A stretch of 16,628 nucleotides of DNA, taken from assembly GCA_013696015.1 (NCBI GenBank), contig JACCZI010000199.1, forward strand, positions 1-16,628, in the 5' to 3' direction. Below, piece after piece: positions 1 through 7,300 of the stretch. The translations under genes and the position numbers were made by a program. The number at the start of each line of letters is the position of its first letter. Position 1 is the first letter of the stretch. Below the pieces are notes generated by a model that saw nothing but the letters and a program-made list of their open reading frames with translations, had not been told where the DNA came from and searched no databases. This DNA is from Nocardioidaceae bacterium. Lineage in GTDB: Bacteria; Actinomycetota; Actinomycetes; Propionibacteriales; Nocardioidaceae.

Positions 1-362
1 GGCTTCGACCTGATCTGGCAGTGACAAGTCACGGCGGTGGCGGCCCGAGGGTCGGCTCGCTGCGGGCAGGCCGCAGCGACATCGTGCTTGCGGGGTCGGC
101 CGCGGGGGCGCTTGCGGGGGATGACGACCCCCTGGCAGAAGAGCTCGCCGCCCCACACCCCCCAGGGCTCGCGCCGGTCGAGCGCGCCGGCGAGGCACTC
201 TGCTCGGACCGGGCAGCCCAGGCACAACGCCTTGGCGATCTCCACGTCCGCTGGTGACTCCGCGAAGAACAGCTCCGGGTCGTTGGAGCGACACGGCAGC
301 TCGCGATCGTCGATGCCGCCTGACGCGACAGCAGCGAACGCATCGAGGACGTTGGTGGTCAT
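1..362 (-). CDS. whiB7: WhiB7 family Fe-S transcriptional regulator (3' end beyond window)
   Basis: This is a WhiB-like regulator. The family binds a 4Fe-4S cluster and the primary sigma factor, and WhiB7 activates intrinsic antibiotic-resistance genes at promoters with AT-rich upstream DNA. Four cluster cysteines are visible at residues 24, 47, 50 and 56 (CLGC then C after five residues), with the GVWGG turn at 68-72. A C-terminal AT-hook, RPRGRPRK, lies at about 85-92; the AT-hook and the context next to uvrD2 identify WhiB7. The start is ATG at 362, preceded by an excellent AGGAGGTG ribosome binding site. The frame stays open to the left edge, adding at least 28 residues beyond the AT-hook with extra cysteines at about 99, 113 and 115 (C-H-C). 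M. tuberculosis WhiB7 ends only a few residues after the hook. Expression is probably controlled by the leader at 363-860. Family identity is near certain; the C-terminus is incomplete. Confidence 0.95.
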   Translation of the reverse strand, partial: MTTNVLDAFAAVASGGIDDRELPCRSNDPELFFAESPADVEIAKALCLGCPVRAECLAGALDRREPWGVWGGELFCQGVVIPRKRPRGRPRKHDVAAACPQRADPRAATAVTCHCQIRSK

Positions 363-365
363 GGT

Positions 366-381
366 GTCACCTCCTGGTGAC
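366..381 (-). promoter_or_regulatory. Hairpin enclosing the whiB7 Shine-Dalgarno sequence
   Basis: On the minus strand GTCACC, AGGA and GGTGAC form a perfect 6-bp inverted repeat with a 4-base loop. The AGGAGG ribosome binding site of whiB7 (370-375) is split between the loop and the 3' arm, so folding would hide it. It ends 3 bases before the ATG. That it acts as a translational switch is inference; such a short repeat could also arise by chance. Confidence 0.4.
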
Positions 382-418
382 CGGTCTGGTTGAGCGGAAG
401 CGGCTGCGGTCAAAACGA

Positions 419-452
419 AGGCCGCGGAACCCGGTGTGGGTTTCCGCGGCCT
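419..452 (-). terminator. Attenuator-like intrinsic terminator in the whiB7 leader
   Basis: A perfect 11-bp inverted repeat (AGGCCGCGGAA / TTCCGCGGCCT) extends by a further CCC/GGG across a one-base bulge, leaving a 5-base loop. On the minus strand it is followed by TCGTTTTGACC, a short U-rich tail. It lies 22 bases after the upstream ORF stop and about 56 bases before the whiB7 start. whiB7/wblC leaders in other actinobacteria are known to use an upstream ORF plus a terminator for antibiotic-responsive transcription attenuation, and this element sits where that attenuator is expected. Confidence 0.8.
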
Positions 453-474
453 GGAGGTGCCGGTCGATGAACTG

Positions 475-738
475 CTAGACCGGTGGTCTCCACCCACGGA
501 TACCCGACGCGGTGGTCTGCTCGTCCTTGCTCGACGTGGCCCCCGCGACATCGGTGCTGCAAGGGGCGGTCGCGCCGAACGAGGGCAGACCGGTGGCGTC
601 GAAGCCCTTGCTCCACGGGGCTGCACACCGCATGGGCATGCCCAGCGCGTAGCCGACACCGTGGTCGAACGAGGCGCCTGCGGACGTGCGCGGACGCGTC
701 GTGCTAGACCACGACTTCGTCTCAGCGTTGATGTCCAT
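475..738 (-). CDS. Upstream ORF (87-aa leader peptide) of whiB7
   Basis: The ORF starts at ATG 738 behind a very strong ribosome binding site (GGAAGGAGG, 8 bases upstream) and ends with TAG at 475-477. The 87-residue product begins MDINAETKSW and ends RGWRPPV. It has two cysteines (38 and 60), no membrane segment and no family I recognise. By my count about 83 percent of third codon positions are G or C, so it looks genuinely translated. The exceptions cluster at the end, where the last codons include AGA and CCA, rare in such genomes. The stop lies just before the attenuator, and codons 81-83 contain GTGGGT, complementary to ACCCAC in the attenuator. The likely role is as a ribosome-position sensor: drug-slowed translation would let whiB7 be transcribed. 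It could instead be, or additionally be, a functional small protein. A longer frame to 807 exists but has no comparable ribosome binding site. Confidence 0.7.
   Translation of the reverse strand: MDINAETKSWSSTTRPRTSAGASFDHGVGYALGMPMRCAAPWSKGFDATGLPSFGATAPCSTDVAGATSSKDEQTTASGIRGWRPPV
482..497 (-). promoter_or_regulatory. Candidate antiterminator segment at the end of the whiB7 upstream ORF
   Basis: On the minus strand GTGGGT (497-492) is perfectly complementary to ACCCAC (441-436) in the 5' side and loop of the attenuator. The same stretch can instead fold locally as GGTGG-AGA-CCACC (494-482). A ribosome finishing the upstream ORF would cover this segment; a ribosome stalled earlier would leave it free to pair with the attenuator. 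Pairing is short and the mechanism is inferred. Confidence 0.35.
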
Positions 739-821
739 CGAAGGCACCTCCTTCCGGCGGATCGTACGAGCGAGCCTGTAACGACCGTCACAATCTCGCG
801 CTGACACTCTTTACGGGCTCA

Positions 822-840
822 CGGCAGGGTACGCCTGCCG
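822..840 (-). terminator. Hairpin downstream of uvrD2
   Basis: CGGCAGG and CCTGCCG form a perfect 7-bp stem with a 5-base loop, starting 21 bases after the uvrD2 stop. No U-rich tail follows on the minus strand, so it is at best a weak terminator or an RNA-stabilising hairpin. If it does not terminate, uvrD2 transcripts would read into the whiB7 leader. Confidence 0.35.
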
Positions 841-860
841 CAAATAGCGGCGCAATTGAA

Positions 861-2990
861 TTAGGCGGGATGTTGCGAAGTCGTTGCCGAGGCGCCAGTC
901 GTGAATTCGTCGGCGCACAGCGCCAGCACCTGTGCCCCGTAGCGGTCCAGCTTGGACTTCCCGATCCCCGGGATGGCGACGAGCGCACGGGTGTCGGCCG
1001 GGCGCATCTCAGCGATCGCGACCAGCGTCGCGTCGGTGAACACGCAGTAGGCCGGCAGCCGCTGCTCGTGCGCCTGCGCCGAGCGCCACGCCCGCAACTG
1101 CTCGAAGAGGTGCTCGTCGTAGCAGGCGGGGCAGTTCGTGCACCGACGTGTCTTGCGCTCAACTGCGCTGCCGAGCGGTCGACCGCAGCCACGGCAACGG
1201 GCCACCGTACGGCTCGGTCGGCCGCGTCGGCGACCGGTCGATGCCTCATGGTCACCGGCAGCCCGGTCCGACGAGACGATGCCGTCGAGGAACCGCGTCG
1301 GGCCACGGTTGCCCCGCGCACCGGGTGTGCGGGCAGCCGACCACGACACCGACAGCACCGAGCGAGCCCGGGTGATCCCCACGTAAAACAGCCGGCGCTC
1401 TTCCTCGACCGCGGCCGGGGTCGTCGCGTAGACGATGGGCATGGCGCCCTCGTGCATGCCCGACAAGAAGACGGCGTCCCACTCCAGCCCCTTGGCGGAG
1501 TGCAGTGTCGCCAGGGTCACCGCGTCGGCCACCGGCAGGTGCTGCACCTGCGCCCGTCGGTCAAGCTCGGTGACCAGGTCGGACAACGTGTGGCCACCGG
1601 CGGCCGCCACCTCAGTGGCCACCGTCGTCAGCGCACGCAGCGACTCCCAGCGGTCGCGCTGCGCCCCGGTGCCCGCAGGTGGCTGGTCCGTCCACCCCAT
1701 GCTGGACAGCACCGACTCGGTGGCCGTCATCAGGTCATCGGGATCGGCTGCGTCCGACCCTGACGACCGGGCGGCGCCGCGAAGCAGCGTCACAGCCTGC
1801 TTGACCTCCGAGCGTTCGAAGAAGCGCTCCGCCCCACGCATGACGTACGGGATGCGGCGCGCGGCCAACGCGTCCTCGATCGTCTCCGACTGGGCGTTGA
1901 TGCGATACAGCACCGCGATCTCACGCAGCGGCCGGCCGGCGTCTCGAAGCTTGGCCACGCGGTCAGCCAGCCACGACGCCTCGTCGACCTCGTTGGCGTG
2001 GCCGGCGTAGTCGACCGCCGGTCCCGGCGGCGACTGCGGACGCAGCACCACGGCCGGCGACGCGGGTCGCCCGCCTCCGGTCCGGTGCGCCACCGCGTTG
2101 GCGACGTCGATCACCTGCGGGGAGGATCGGTAGTTGCGCATCAGAGCGAGCCGTGCGGCGTCGGGGAAGCGCGCGCCGAAGCCGGTCAGGTAGCTCGACG
2201 ACGCCCCGGCAAAGGAGTAGATGGTCTGCATCGGGTCTCCGACGACGCACAGGCCGTCTCGGCCACCGAGCCACAGCTCCAGGAGCGCCCACTGGATCGG
2301 GCTGACGTCCTGGAACTCGTCGACGACGAACCAGCGGTACTGCCGGTGGATCTGCGCCGCGACCCGATCGTCGGCCTCCAGCAGTGCCGCCGCGCACAAC
2401 AAGACGTCCTCCATGTCGATGCGGCCGCGATCGCGCTTGACCTCCTCGTACGCCGCGAAGACGCGAGCCAGCGTCGGGTGGTCCAGCCCGGCGGTGTCAC
2501 GGCCGGCGGCACCGGCAACGCCGGCGTAGTCGTCGGGGCGGACGTTGGTGACCTTGGCCCACTCCACCTCGGCCGCGACGTCTCGCAGCAATGCCGACGT
2601 GCTCTCGATCCGGCAGCGGCGGGCCGCCTCGGCCAGCAGCGGAATCTTCGACGCAACGAGCTCAGGCAGGGCGCCACCGAACACGCCCGGCCAGAAGTAC
2701 CGCGCCTGGCGCAACGCGGCCGAGTGGAAGGTCCGCGCCTGCACGGTCTCGGCGCCGAGCAGCCCGAGCCGGGTGCGCAGCTCACCGGCGGCCCGGGTGG
2801 TAAAGGTGAGAGCCAGCACCTGGTGGGCGGCGTACCTGCCGGTCGCGACCCCGTACGCGATCCGGTGCGTGATGGCCCGGGTCTTGCCGGTGCCGGCGCC
2901 GGCCAGCACGCACACCGGGCCGCCGAGCGTCGTCGCCACCGCCCGCTGCTCGGGGTCGAGTCCCTCGAGCAGCTGCTCGGCCTCGGCCAC
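861..2990 (-). CDS. uvrD2: ATP-dependent DNA helicase UvrD2 with tetracysteine and HRDC domains
   Basis: This is a superfamily 1A 3'-5' DNA helicase of 709 residues. Visible motifs are Walker A AGAGTGKT at about 30-37, motif II DEFQD at about 224-228, then GDPMQTIYSFAGAS, and a helicase C-terminal motif containing FYVGITRARSVL. After the motor comes a tetracysteine segment at about 597-625 (CRGC, then CTNC and PAC) that probably binds zinc, and an HRDC domain from about 640 to the end. This tail architecture defines actinobacterial UvrD2 rather than UvrD1. The start is GTG 2990 with GGGGAGG upstream. It is divergent from mrx1 across 77 bases and lies just upstream of the whiB7 leader, as in mycobacteria. 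A weak LexA-like half-palindrome in the shared intergenic region might allow damage control. Its role is DNA unwinding in repair and replication. Confidence 0.96.
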   Translation of the reverse strand: MAEAEQLLEGLDPEQRAVATTLGGPVCVLAGAGTGKTRAITHRIAYGVATGRYAAHQVLALTFTTRAAGELRTRLGLLGAETVQARTFHSAALRQARYFWPGVFGGALPELVASKIPLLAEAARRCRIESTSALLRDVAAEVEWAKVTNVRPDDYAGVAGAAGRDTAGLDHPTLARVFAAYEEVKRDRGRIDMEDVLLCAAALLEADDRVAAQIHRQYRWFVVDEFQDVSPIQWALLELWLGGRDGLCVVGDPMQTIYSFAGASSSYLTGFGARFPDAARLALMRNYRSSPQVIDVANAVAHRTGGGRPASPAVVLRPQSPPGPAVDYAGHANEVDEASWLADRVAKLRDAGRPLREIAVLYRINAQSETIEDALAARRIPYVMRGAERFFERSEVKQAVTLLRGAARSSGSDAADPDDLMTATESVLSSMGWTDQPPAGTGAQRDRWESLRALTTVATEVAAAGGHTLSDLVTELDRRAQVQHLPVADAVTLATLHSAKGLEWDAVFLSGMHEGAMPIVYATTPAAVEEERRLFYVGITRARSVLSVSWSAARTPGARGNRGPTRFLDGIVSSDRAAGDHEASTGRRRGRPSRTVARCRGCGRPLGSAVERKTRRCTNCPACYDEHLFEQLRAWRSAQAHEQRLPAYCVFTDATLVAIAEMRPADTRALVAIPGIGKSKLDRYGAQVLALCADEFTTGASATTSQHPA

Positions 2991-3002
2991 GTGGCCTCCC
3001 CT

Positions 3003-3028
3003 GGAATAGCCGGATCCGAACGCCCGTT
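3003..3028 (+). promoter_or_regulatory. SigR/SigH-type promoter of mrx1
   Basis: GGAAT (3003-3007), an 18-base spacer and GTT (3026-3028) exactly match the consensus recognised by the disulfide-stress sigma factors SigR of Streptomyces and SigH of mycobacteria and corynebacteria. Transcription would start near 3035, leaving a leader of about 30 bases with GAAGGGA before the mrx1 start. Mycoredoxin genes are known members of this kind of regulon in related bacteria, which strengthens the call. Confidence 0.7.
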
Positions 3029-3030
3029 GT
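3017..3030. promoter_or_regulatory. Possible degenerate LexA (SOS) box between uvrD2 and mrx1
   Basis: CGAAC-N4-GTTGT resembles the actinobacterial LexA palindrome CGAAC-N4-GTTCG, matching 8 of 10 positions. It lies between the uvrD2 and mrx1 starts and overlaps the candidate mrx1 -10 element. The second half-site is imperfect, so this is a weak call. Confidence 0.2.
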
Positions 3031-3067
3031 CCTTGTCCGACACCTTAGATGGCTGAAGGGACAACCG

Positions 3068-3310
3068 ATGTCGGCGTCGTTCACGATGTACTCGACCCCG
3101 TGGTGCGGTTACTGCCACCGGCTCAAGGCGCAGCTGTCGCGCGAGGGCATCGAGTTCGACGAGGTGGACATCGAGGCCACCCCCGAGGCAGCGGCGATCG
3201 TGGCGCAGGCCAACCGTGGCCACCAGACGGTGCCGACCCTGGTGTTCCGCGACGGGACCGCGCTGACCAACCCCTCGGTCGCTGCGGTCCGCGCCCAGCT
3301 CGTCTCGTGA
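3068..3310 (+). CDS. mrx1: Mycoredoxin (glutaredoxin-like, CGYC active site)
   Basis: This 80-residue glutaredoxin-fold protein reduces mycothiol mixed disulfides on proteins, drawing electrons from mycothiol and mycothiol disulfide reductase in the cytoplasm. The active-site motif WCGYC is at residues 12-16. The cis-proline loop TVPTLVF is near 55-61 and the family ending LTNPS follows. Length and motifs match M. tuberculosis Mrx1. The start ATG 3068 has GAAGGGA at normal spacing. The gene is divergent from uvrD2, convergent with nudC, and has a consensus SigR/SigH-type promoter upstream, so induction by disulfide stress is expected. The 80 bases after the stop contain a GC palindrome (GCCGGCGCCGGC, 3315-3326) but no U-tract, so I see no clear terminator. 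Confidence 0.95.
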   Translation: MSASFTMYSTPWCGYCHRLKAQLSREGIEFDEVDIEATPEAAAIVAQANRGHQTVPTLVFRDGTALTNPSVAAVRAQLVS

Positions 3311-3390
3311 GCCTGCCGGCGCCGGCCCCACAGGCCGCAATTGGCGGGGGTGAGGCGGCGGGCGGTGGAGGTCCGCGATGGCGGGGCGGT

Positions 3391-4308
3391 TCACCAAGTG
3401 CCGCTGAGTCCGTCGCCGTGCCAGCCCTCTATCAGCCAGCGGGAGATCGACACCAGCCCCGGTAGCACCAGCGATCCGGAGCCTGTGAGCGCCCGCACCT
3501 CCGCCCGCGTGAACCAGCGGGCATCGGCGATTTCGCTGCCGTCCACCTGGATCGAGGCGCTTCGCGCAGCGGCGAAGAACCCGACCATCAGGCTGGACGG
3601 GAAGGGCCAGGGCTGGCTGCCCGCGTACGTCACGTCGGTCACAGCGATGCCCACCTCCTCGAGGACCTCACGGCGGACCGCATCCTCGAGCGTCTCCCCC
3701 GGCTCCACGAAGCCCGCCAGCGTCGAGTAGCGCTGCGGCGGCCAGGACGCGTGCCGACCCAACAGCGCTCGGTCCGCCTCGTCGGTCACCAACATGATCA
3801 CGGCCGGATCCGTCCGCGGAAAGTGCAGCGCCGAGCAAGCCGGGCACCGGCGTACGTGTCCGGCCTGCGCGATCTCGGTGCGCTCGCCGCACCGGGCGCA
3901 GCGGGGATGGGTGGCATGCCAGTTGGCCAACCCGACAGCGTGCACGAGCAGGGCGCCCTGCGTCGCGTCGAGGCGGCCACCCGCGGCGCGTACCGGCTCG
4001 GGGTGCAGCTCGGGCGGCACCTGGTCGACGATCACGGCGAGAGAGGTGCGGTCGTCGACGCTGCCCAGCAGCACCCGCTCGCCCGGCGGCGCCTGCGCCG
4101 CCGGCACCCGGCGCAGGTCGTCACCGTCCATCGCCACGGCATCGGCGCCAACGACGAGGACGGCGGCGTCAGGGTCCGACCATCGTGCGTCGAGCCACTC
4201 CGGGTCGTCTCGGCGGTGCGCCAGCCTGTCGTGCCGGGAGCGGGCGAAGCTGTGCGAGCGCTCCTGCGCAGGTCCGACCACGTCGGAAGAGCCTACGGGC
4301 CGGCCCAC
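3391..4308 (-). CDS. nudC: NAD(+)/NADH pyrophosphatase NudC (Nudix, zinc ribbon)
   Basis: NudC hydrolyses NAD(H) to NMN(H) and AMP, and family members also remove NAD caps from RNA. The 305-residue protein has a zinc ribbon with cysteines at about 137, 140, 155 and 158. It carries a full Nudix box at about 199-221 (GFVEPGETLEDA, then REVLEEVG) and the NudC-specific SQPWPFPSS motif at 231-239, all intact. The start is GTG 4308, which overlaps the end of adnB by 16 bases; a later GTG at 4281 is possible. The overlap indicates translational coupling with adnB as the last gene of the operon. In M. tuberculosis a channel-like gene lies between nudC and adnB; here it is absent. It is convergent with mrx1. 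Confidence 0.95.
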   Translation of the reverse strand: MGRPVGSSDVVGPAQERSHSFARSRHDRLAHRRDDPEWLDARWSDPDAAVLVVGADAVAMDGDDLRRVPAAQAPPGERVLLGSVDDRTSLAVIVDQVPPELHPEPVRAAGGRLDATQGALLVHAVGLANWHATHPRCARCGERTEIAQAGHVRRCPACSALHFPRTDPAVIMLVTDEADRALLGRHASWPPQRYSTLAGFVEPGETLEDAVRREVLEEVGIAVTDVTYAGSQPWPFPSSLMVGFFAAARSASIQVDGSEIADARWFTRAEVRALTGSGSLVLPGLVSISRWLIEGWHGDGLSGTW

Positions 4309-7300
4309 GACCGCCCCGGTTGCGAGCCACCGCCCAGCCGGTGTTCGAGCTCCTCACGCCCCGGCAGCTCGGCAGGAACAACCACCTGACCCGTGCGCAC
4401 GTAGTAGAAGGCCGCCCGCACTGCGCCGAGCGGAAGGTGGTTCAGCTCCGCCCAGGCCAGTCGGTAGAGGGCGAGCTGAGTCGGGTCGGCGATGGGCTCG
4501 CGGGACGTTTTCCAGTCGACGACCACGAACCCGTCGCGGTCCTCGTAGACGGCGTCGATGCGCCCGACCACGACCTGACCGGCGAGGGTCAGCGAGAAGG
4601 GTGCCTCGACGGCACACGGAGTCCGGTCACCGAACGGTCCCTCCTGGAAGGCGGCAGTCAGCGCCATGAGGTCGGCGTCGTCCACGATGCCCGCGTCGGC
4701 CGCACCCGGAAGGTCGTGCGGCTCCAACAGCGCCTGCTGGCCGACGTACAACTCGACCCAGGCGTGGAAGCGGGTGCCGAATCGGGCACCGCGGGAGGGC
4801 CGCCGAGGCATCGGCCGGACCAGGTCGGCGGCCAGCGCATCGGGGTCGGAGTGCATTCGTATCAACGTCGTCGCGGACAGCGTCGCCGGGAGCGGCACCT
4901 CGACGACGTCCGGGGCCGCTGTCGTGGCCTCCGCGACCAGTGCGTCGAGCTCGTCGTCGAGAGCCTCCAGCCGTTGCAGGGCGGCTGCATCAGCTGTGGT
5001 GCGCGGGCACGGCGCCGGTGCCGGATGGCCGGCGAGCGCGTCACGGACCGCTCGCGCCGCCCGCCGACGGCGTTCGAGACGGGCGGAGTCGAGCGGAGCC
5101 GGCCAGGCCACGTTGGCGGTGGCGGTGAGCAGCGGGTTGGGCGCGCCGTCGTCGGGGCCTTCGACCCACAGCGCCTCCCGCGAGGTCATGACCGCGTCGG
5201 CAACCGGCGCGTGCTCGCGCAGCTGCCGCAGATACTCGGATGGCCCGCGCGGCTGCTGCTGCGTGCGACCCCACCAGTGGGCGCTGGCAATCAGCAGTCG
5301 CTTGGCGCGGGTCAGCGCCACATAGCCCAGTCGGCGTTCCTCAAGCAGTGCCTCGCCCCGTACCTCGCGCTTGAAGGCGGCGACACCCGCCGTGGTCCAC
5401 TTCCCGACCTGGGGCAGGCTCGAGGCGTCACCGCGTAGCGGCGACGGCAGCTCGGCCGGGGTGGAGGACCAGCGCTCTCGGCTCCGCTCGTTGGGGAAGA
5501 CCTTCGCCGCCATGAACGGCAGGAGCACAACGGGCCATTCCAGGCCCTTGGCCTTGTGCACGGTCAGCAGCTTCACCGAGTCGTTGGCGGACGGTGTGGC
5601 AACCGACATGCCCCGGTTGAAGTCCTCCTCGGCGTGCAGGTAGGCGAGCAGCCCGTTGAGCGAGGCAGCCGGATCAGCTGCGGCGAAGTCTGCCACCGCG
5701 TCGAGCAGCAGCGCGACGTTGTCGCGGGCCTGCGCGCCGGCAGGGTTGGGGTCGGCACCCAGCTCGACATCGAGACCCGTGGTCTCGACCACCCGGCGCG
5801 TCAGGTCGGAGAGCGGGTCCCCGACGTGTGACCGCAGTCGACGCAGCTCGCCTGCCAGGGTGGCAAAGCGGCCTCGCGCCGCGTCGGAGTAGGGCAGCCG
5901 TCCCGGGTCGTCCAGGGCGTCGGACAGGGAGCGCACCTCGGTCGGGTCGGCCCCCATGACCGCGCGCTCGAGCTTGTCCGGCAGCCCATCGCCGACCGGA
6001 GGTGGTGCACCGCCGGCGGCCAGCTGTCCCGCCCGCTCACCGAGCAGGGCGAGGTCACGGACACCGATCCGCCAGCGTGGGCCGGTGAGCAGCCGCAGCA
6101 GCGCCGCGTTCGCCGTCAGCGAGTGGACCACCTCGAGGGTGGCTAACACGTCAGCCACCTCCGGCGAGCCGAGAAGTCCGGACAGGCCGACGACCTCAAC
6201 CGGCACGTGCACCTGCCGAAGTGCCGCAGCCACAGCGCCGATCTCACTGCCGTCGCGGACTAGGATGGCGATATCGGACCAGTCGGTGTCGGACTGGTCG
6301 TGAACGGCCACGATCTGCTCGACCATCCAGGTGATCTCGTCGACCACGGTCTCCAGGCACCCGGTCCGGATCTCGCCAGGGCCTGCCTCGGGCCTCGGCG
6401 CGAGTGGGCGCACGCTCGGGTGCTTATCGAACAGTGGCGCGGCCACCGCGTTGGCGGCGCCCAGGATCTGGTGGTCGCAACGGCGGTTGACGACGAGCGC
6501 GTACGACGCCGCGTCGCGCCCTGTCTGTCGCGGGAAGTGCCTGGGGAACGCGTCCAGGTTGTCGACCGACGCGCCGCGCCACCCGTAGATCGCCTGACAG
6601 GGGTCACCGACGGCGGTAACGGCGTGCCCTCGACCGGTGGCCGGCGTCTCGCCGGAGAACAGCCCTTGCAGCATCAACCGTTGAGCGACGGAGGTGTCTT
6701 GGTACTCGTCGAGCAGCACCACCCGGTAGCGGTCGCGCTCGCATCGCGAGACCTCGCTCGCGAGCATGGCCAAGTGCGCGCCACGAGCCATCTGGTCGCT
6801 GAAGTCGACGACATCGTCGTCCTGCTTGGCCCGGCGGTAGAGGGCGACCAGCATCAGCAGCTCGTCGCGCTTGACCGAGGCCGCCACCGCTTCGTGGACG
6901 GGGCGGAGTTGGCGGACCGTCGCCAGCTCGTCGCGGAGGTCGGTGTCGAAGCGCAGCACGTCGTCGACCTCCACGAGGTGGTCCGAGAGCTGCGCGTCGA
7001 GGTGCACTACGTCGCGGACCACGGTGGCGAGGTCGGTCGAGACCGTGGGCAGCGTCGCGGCGCACCGCTGCACGACACGGGCGGCCCGCTGGTAGCCGGA
7101 AGCGTCAGCAACGAGTCGCTGGTCGGGTTCGAAGCCGAGCCGGAGCCCGTGCTCGGCGACCAGCGCGCCCGCGTAGGCGTGGTAGGTCGACACGGTCGGC
7201 TCACCGTGTTCGACGGCCCGGTCAGAAAGCCCGGCCGCCGAATGGAGCTGGTGCAGCGCGCTTCGGATCCGGGCGCCGAGCTCGGCTGCCGACTTGTTGG

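Noticed and set aside
29..343. 104-residue minus-strand ORF over the start of the window
   Set aside because: It is a shifted frame of whiB7. The other frame has the Fe-S cysteines, GVWGG, the AT-hook and the strong ribosome binding site.
475..738. The 87-residue leader ORF as a RiPP precursor or toxin
   Set aside because: No modification enzyme, transporter or partner gene is adjacent, and its position before an attenuator explains it better as a regulatory leader peptide.
761..791. Promoter for the whiB7 leader: GTGACG (786-791) and TACGAT (761-766) on the minus strand
   Set aside because: The spacer is 19 bases and the predicted transcript start would fall in or next to the Shine-Dalgarno sequence of the upstream ORF, so it is not listed as a feature. 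I could not place the real promoter, and I did not find a convincing WhiB7 autoregulatory AT-rich element.
1998..3056. Long plus-strand ORFs opposite uvrD2, adnB and adnA (for example 1998-3056 and 6300-7646)
   Set aside because: High GC content keeps antisense frames open. They lack ribosome binding sites, recognisable domains and normal composition.
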